From: Alkalibaculum sporogenes
GTDB lineage: Bacteria; Bacillota; Clostridia; Eubacteriales; Alkalibacteraceae
DNA: 64,000 nucleotides
Assembly (NCBI RefSeq): GCF_009362815.1
Contig: NZ_WHNX01000013.1
Location: 42,285-106,284 of the forward strand
Direction of reading: 5' to 3'
This document shows positions 60,546 through 64,000 of the stretch, piece after piece (position 1 is the first letter of the stretch; every line of letters starts with the position of its first letter). The position numbers and the translations under genes are program-made. The notes under the pieces were generated by a model. That model did not search any database, had not been told where the DNA came from, and worked only from the letters and a program-made list of their open reading frames with translations.

Positions 60546-61392
60546 AGTTGAAAATCTTTTTTACTCTTATACAAAGGATTCAAAATATGCAGTTGATGAT
60601 GTTAATTTTGAGGTAGCCAAAGGAGAAGCTTTTGGATTCTTAGGACCATCTGGTGCAGGCAAATCTACTACACAGGGAATATTAACTGGTTTATTACCAA
60701 TGCAAGATGGATTAGCAGAAGTTGCAGGTTATAATATGAAAAATCCATCTAGAAAAATGTTTAACAAATTAGGAGTATCTTTTGAACAATCTAATGTCTA
60801 TGGTAAACTAACGGCTTTAGAAAATTTAGAATTCTATAGAAAGTTATTTGATGTGGAAACTATAGAACCTAATGTACTCCTCGAAATAGTTGGATTATCA
60901 CATGTAGCAAATAAAAAAGCTTCAACTTTTTCTAAAGGTATGAAACACAGACTAACATTTGCTAGAAGCATGTTAAATAAGCCTGAACTCTGGTTTCTTG
61001 ATGAACCTACTACAGGTCTAGACCCTGCTATTGCAAATCAAATAAAAGATGTAATAAAAGAAAAAAGCAAAGAAGGTTCTACAATATTTTTAACTACTCA
61101 TAATATGTTCATTGCCGACGAACTATGTGATAGAGTCGGATTTATCATTGATGGAGTGTTAAAACTTATAGACTCTCCTAGAAATTTAAAGTTAAAATAT
61201 GGTCAGAAATTGGTAGATATAGAGTATAAAGATGGAAATGAAATCAAGAAAGATAGTTTTTCACTAATAAAAGAAGAAGAAAGATTAAAGTTAAACCATA
61301 TTATAAATAATTATGAAATTGAACTAATGCATACAAAGGAGGCAACTCTTGAGGAGATATTTATCAAGGTAACCGGTAGGGGGCTAGTATAA
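60538..61392 (+). CDS. ABC transporter ATP-binding protein (exporter, DrrA/CcmA type)
   Basis: The 284-residue protein has Walker A GPSGAGKST near residue 38, the signature SKGMKHRLTFARSML near 131 and Walker B LWFLDEPTTGLDPA near 150, then an extended C-terminus typical of drug exporters. ATG at 60538 is 9 bases after GAGGGGG; longer readings from 60496 lack this. It overlaps tetR upstream and shares one base with the permease start. Confidence 0.93.
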   Translation: MIKVENLFYSYTKDSKYAVDDVNFEVAKGEAFGFLGPSGAGKSTTQGILTGLLPMQDGLAEVAGYNMKNPSRKMFNKLGVSFEQSNVYGKLTALENLEFYRKLFDVETIEPNVLLEIVGLSHVANKKASTFSKGMKHRLTFARSMLNKPELWFLDEPTTGLDPAIANQIKDVIKEKSKEGSTIFLTTHNMFIADELCDRVGFIIDGVLKLIDSPRNLKLKYGQKLVDIEYKDGNEIKKDSFSLIKEEERLKLNHIINNYEIELMHTKEATLEEIFIKVTGRGLV

Positions 61393-62426
61393 TGAAATTT
61401 GCACATAACTTTATTAAGGATATGAAAGTATCATTTAAAACTTTCTATATTTATATAGAAATTCTTATGGCTTTAATATTTGTTGCCATCTTGCTCTTTG
61501 TGGTACCTGAAAATTTTTCTTCTGATATTAATATGTATGCTCATATTGATTCCTCATTACAGTCAAATGAAATAGTAGAGGCACTAGAATCGGATAACTC
61601 TAGCAATATTATACTTTTAGACTCAATGGATGAAATAAAATACATGTTAGAGGAAGATAGAAATAGTATAGGTATTTCTATATCTATGGTAGATCAAAAG
61701 ATATTGTATAATGTTATTCTCCAAGGGTATGAAAGTCAAAAGTACAGAAATATAATAGAAAAGTCGTTGATAGCTGAAGGAATAAAGGATCTGCCTGAAT
61801 ACGGGAGCAACACCAATATAGTAACTCTCGCTAGTTCTAGTGAAAGGCTCTCAGACAGATTAAATATGTTGCCGATATTTTTACTGCTTAATTCAGCATT
61901 TACGGGACTCTTCATTGTAGCAACTTATATTTTTATGGATAAAGAAGAAGGTACCATTAGGGCTTTTGCAGTAACGCCAGCTAAAGTTTGGGAGTATCTT
62001 CTCTCTAAAATGGGTGTAATGCTTGTGACTGGGCTTCTTACGGGTTTGATTACTACCTTGTTAGTTGCAGGATTAAAAGCAAACTATCTTCATTTAATAG
62101 CTTTACTAATAGCAACTAATCTCTTTGGAACATCGATAGGTTTATTTATTTCAAGTTTTTACGACTCAATAATGAAGGCTATGGGAGCAATTTTAGTAAC
62201 TTTTATGACACTGGCATTTGCAACAACTTCATATTTCATGCCTAGTTTTAATCCTATAATAATTAGAATACTACCTTCATACCCTATGGCATTTGCATTT
62301 AGAGAGGTTTTTTTAGAAAATCCGGATATAGCCTATATTTACTCTAATGTAGCAGGTTTTACTGTTTTAGCAGCATTGTTCTTTTTATGGTCAAATCATA
62401 GATTTAAGAAAACACTAACGGTATAG
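61392..62426 (+). CDS. ABC-2 type transporter permease 1
   Basis: The 344-residue protein has one N-terminal helix (residues about 20-38), a 130-residue external domain (SDINMYAHIDSSLQSNEIVE onward) and a cluster of five to six helices from about 165, with FMDKEEGTIRAFAVTPAKVWEYLLSKM before the membrane core: the ABC-2 efflux layout. It pairs with the second permease downstream. Confidence 0.9.
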   Translation: MKFAHNFIKDMKVSFKTFYIYIEILMALIFVAILLFVVPENFSSDINMYAHIDSSLQSNEIVEALESDNSSNIILLDSMDEIKYMLEEDRNSIGISISMVDQKILYNVILQGYESQKYRNIIEKSLIAEGIKDLPEYGSNTNIVTLASSSERLSDRLNMLPIFLLLNSAFTGLFIVATYIFMDKEEGTIRAFAVTPAKVWEYLLSKMGVMLVTGLLTGLITTLLVAGLKANYLHLIALLIATNLFGTSIGLFISSFYDSIMKAMGAILVTFMTLAFATTSYFMPSFNPIIIRILPSYPMAFAFREVFLENPDIAYIYSNVAGFTVLAALFFLWSNHRFKKTLTV

Positions 62427-62435
62427 GGGAGGATA

Positions 62436-63437
62436 ATGATGAAGAAAATATTTACTATTACTATGCGAGATATTGTATCGAGCTTAAGAGATTCTATGAT
62501 TATATATATTATTATTTTTCCATTTATACTTGCTGTCATATTAAGGATGATGACTTCTTCTGTTGGTGCAACCACCGTAAATATAGCTGTAGATAATTCA
62601 ATAGATAGTACTATGGTAGAATATCTTGAAGACTTTGGAAATGTAGAAACATTTGATAGTATAGAAAGAGTAAATAAACGCGTCAATGATACAGACGACG
62701 TATTTGGTCTTACAAAAAAGGGATTAACTTATAGTATTATTCAAGAAGGTAATGAAAGAGCATCTTCTGTTGATTTACTGGAATACATGGTATCTTCATA
62801 TGAAAATCAGAATTTAGATTTGCCTATTGAGGTTGAAGTTTCCGATATTGGTTGGAATTTATCGCCAATTAAACAGTATGGTGGAAATCTACTAATAGTA
62901 TTTATATCTGTATTTGGTGGTATGATCATATTAATTAATTTAGTAGAAGAAAAGCAAGAAAATACACTTTCAGCTGTAAATGTCTCTTCTATTACGCGAA
63001 CCCAATATGTGATAGGAAAAGGTCTCCTTGGATTTATGGTTCCAATAATTCATTCCATAGGAATACTAGCGATACTAAATTATGGGCAAATTAATTATCT
63101 AATGGTTATCGTCGTTATTCTATGTATAGCAATGATTAGTGTATTGATCGGTTTTTTAATCGGTGTGACTAATGACAATATACTTGGTGCCATATCTAGT
63201 ATGAAGATGCTATTTATCCCTATCTTAGGTTCTATCTTTGGAGCTATATTTCTAGGTAGTCAATGGCATTACTTACTATACTGGTCTCCATTCTATTGGG
63301 CTTTTAATGCTCTTAATAGCATAATACTAAAAGAAGCAACTTGGAGTGGAGTATTACTAAATTGTAGCATTATTATTTTAATAACAGGTATTATATTTGC
63401 CTTGCTTAGTAAAAAAATTAAAAGAGGTTTAAATTAA
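62436..63437 (+). CDS. ABC-2 type transporter permease 2
   Basis: The 333 residues repeat the layout of permease 1: an N-terminal helix, an external domain of about 120 residues and six helices, with LVEEKQENTLSAVNVSSI before the core. Two ATGs (62436 and 62439) follow AGGGGAGG; the second has better spacing, the difference is one residue. With the ATPase it forms a heterodimeric exporter, substrate unknown. Confidence 0.9.
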   Translation: MMKKIFTITMRDIVSSLRDSMIIYIIIFPFILAVILRMMTSSVGATTVNIAVDNSIDSTMVEYLEDFGNVETFDSIERVNKRVNDTDDVFGLTKKGLTYSIIQEGNERASSVDLLEYMVSSYENQNLDLPIEVEVSDIGWNLSPIKQYGGNLLIVFISVFGGMIILINLVEEKQENTLSAVNVSSITRTQYVIGKGLLGFMVPIIHSIGILAILNYGQINYLMVIVVILCIAMISVLIGFLIGVTNDNILGAISSMKMLFIPILGSIFGAIFLGSQWHYLLYWSPFYWAFNALNSIILKEATWSGVLLNCSIIILITGIIFALLSKKIKRGLN

Positions 63438-63459
63438 AAAGGGGGGAGCAATATAAATT

Positions 63460-63666
63460 ATGAATGGTTATGCTTTATTAGGGATTTTACTTATCGTCTA
63501 CGCTATAGTGGTTGTTTATATTACATTAAAAAAACCAGAATCTATTTGGAATATGCCTAAAATCAAAATGTTTAGAAAAGTTCTTGGAGAAAAGGGCACA
63601 GTATTTTTATTCTATATATTTGCTATAGCAGCAGCAGCTATAGGAATTTGGCTTATAATGATGTAA
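63460..63666 (+). CDS. small membrane protein in the ABC exporter operon
   Basis: The 68-residue protein has two helices (residues about 4-23 and 46-67) with a basic loop between (KMFRKVLGEKG). It is 23 bases after permease 2 with a strong GGGGGGAG site. No family recognised. A terminator follows, so it is the last gene of the operon. Confidence 0.7.
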   Translation: MNGYALLGILLIVYAIVVVYITLKKPESIWNMPKIKMFRKVLGEKGTVFLFYIFAIAAAAIGIWLIMM

Positions 63667-63726
63667 CTACAAAAACCTTCTTGGAGTTTATATGTAGTTG
63701 CACCGATAGTCTCTAAAATCTGTTCA

Positions 63727-63758
63727 AATGGCGCTAAAAGAGATTTTTTAGCGCCATT
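63727..63758 (+). terminator. terminator after the ABC exporter operon
   Basis: AATGGCGCTAAAA and TTTTAGCGCCATT form a perfect 13-base-pair stem around a 6-base loop, 61 bases after the last stop. Confidence 0.8.
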
Positions 63759-63821
63759 GTTAAGTGGTGAACATGATCACTTTATTGAAAAGTTGTAATA
63801 CTTTATAAGACAAGTTTATTG

Positions 63822-64000
63822 ATCGAGTAGCTAGAAACAGGGTAATTAATCCTGTTTCTTTGCTCTCACAGAACCGGACTTACGTTTGCCGTATCCGGCT
63901 CCTGAATACTTTCTCCAAACACTACATTTCGTAGTAGTTTGACAACAATCCAACCTCATATTTACATAAATCGATTAATCCTAATTCTTCAAAGTATTTG
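63822..64000 (-). mobile_element. group II intron, 3' part (domains V and VI), continues beyond the window
   Basis: On the - strand, 63901-63871 reads GAGCCGGATACGGCAAACG and on to GTCCGGTTC. It folds as domain V: an 8-pair lower stem, a 2-base bulge, TACG/CGTA upper stem and a GCAAA loop, with the catalytic AGC triad. Domain VI follows: AGAAACAGG pairs with CCTGTTTCT, and GAGAGC pairs with GCT-A-CTC leaving one bulged A, the expected branch point. The 3' splice site is inferred near 63822 (ends in AT). The maturase end is at 63922. Confidence 0.85.
63922..64000 (-). CDS. group II intron reverse transcriptase/maturase (last 25 codons only)
   Basis: The - strand frame is open from the window edge and ends KYFEELGLIDLCKYEVGLL then SNYYEM and TAG at 63922-63924. 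A C-terminal YFEELGL is typical of LtrA-type maturases, and its position 20 bases before domain V is the canonical place for the intron-encoded protein to end. The catalytic domains lie outside the window. Confidence 0.7.
   Translation of the reverse strand, partial: KYFEELGLIDLCKYEVGLLSNYYEM

Overview
The window is about 64 kb of AT-rich DNA with strong AGGAGG-type ribosome binding sites, frequent TTG/GTG starts and Firmicute gene order. It looks like the chromosome of an anaerobic, endospore-forming member of the Clostridia. The sporulation membrane protein YlbJ, acetate kinase, an acetate-type transporter, a molybdenum hydroxylase cluster and the absence of respiratory genes in view all fit. 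The exact genus cannot be told from the sequence alone.

Positions 1 to about 24.9 kb are conserved housekeeping DNA, almost all on the + strand: the end of a YloV/FakA-like protein, recG, rsmD, coaD, a coiled-coil protein, then ylbJ and tmcAL on the - strand, ackA, DUF177-rpmF, plsX-acpP, rnc, an Elp3-like radical SAM protein, smc, ftsY, ylxM-ffh-rpsP-khpA, rimM-trmD, rplS with a candidate L19 leader, lepB, ylqF, rnhB and yraN. Several intergenic gaps here carry members of two dispersed palindromic repeat families. One copy forms the last codons and stop of smc.

Positions 25 to 44 kb are mixed accessory genes: larC, a 49-residue basic protein coupled to an HD hydrolase, a frameshifted relic of an H-NOX heme-NO sensor, uppP, an AceTr-family transporter, a baeRF-type protein, a sugar-nucleotide reductase, a thioredoxin-reductase-like flavoprotein lacking the NADPH motifs next to a glutaredoxin, a nitroreductase, a HAD hydrolase, a serine-recombinase-like protein without its catalytic residues, SulP, a parvulin without a signal peptide, an MFS carrier and an alpha/beta hydrolase whose promoter lies inside a 54-base perfect palindrome. 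An OhrR-type regulator follows, preceded by a 51-codon flavodoxin fragment and a recognisable OhrR-like operator. Next come two unrecognised tandem paralogs.

Positions 44.7 to 50.4 kb form one tight operon for a molybdenum hydroxylase (FAD, 2Fe-2S and molybdopterin subunits) with YqeC, a MocA-like nucleotidyltransferase and YqeB, the accessory set of selenium-dependent molybdenum hydroxylases. Positions 52.4 to 55.2 kb are an iron island. An encapsulin shell and its encapsulated ferritin sit on the - strand. A MITE-like palindromic element follows, then a flavodoxin with a perfect 7-1-7 Fur box and a DUF3793 gene.

Positions 55.4 to 63.7 kb hold two ABC exporter systems, a nitroreductase and YibE/F. 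The second exporter is led by a TetR regulator with two abutting 16-bp palindromes at its promoter. The window ends inside a group II intron on the - strand: domains V and VI and the last 25 codons of the maturase are visible.
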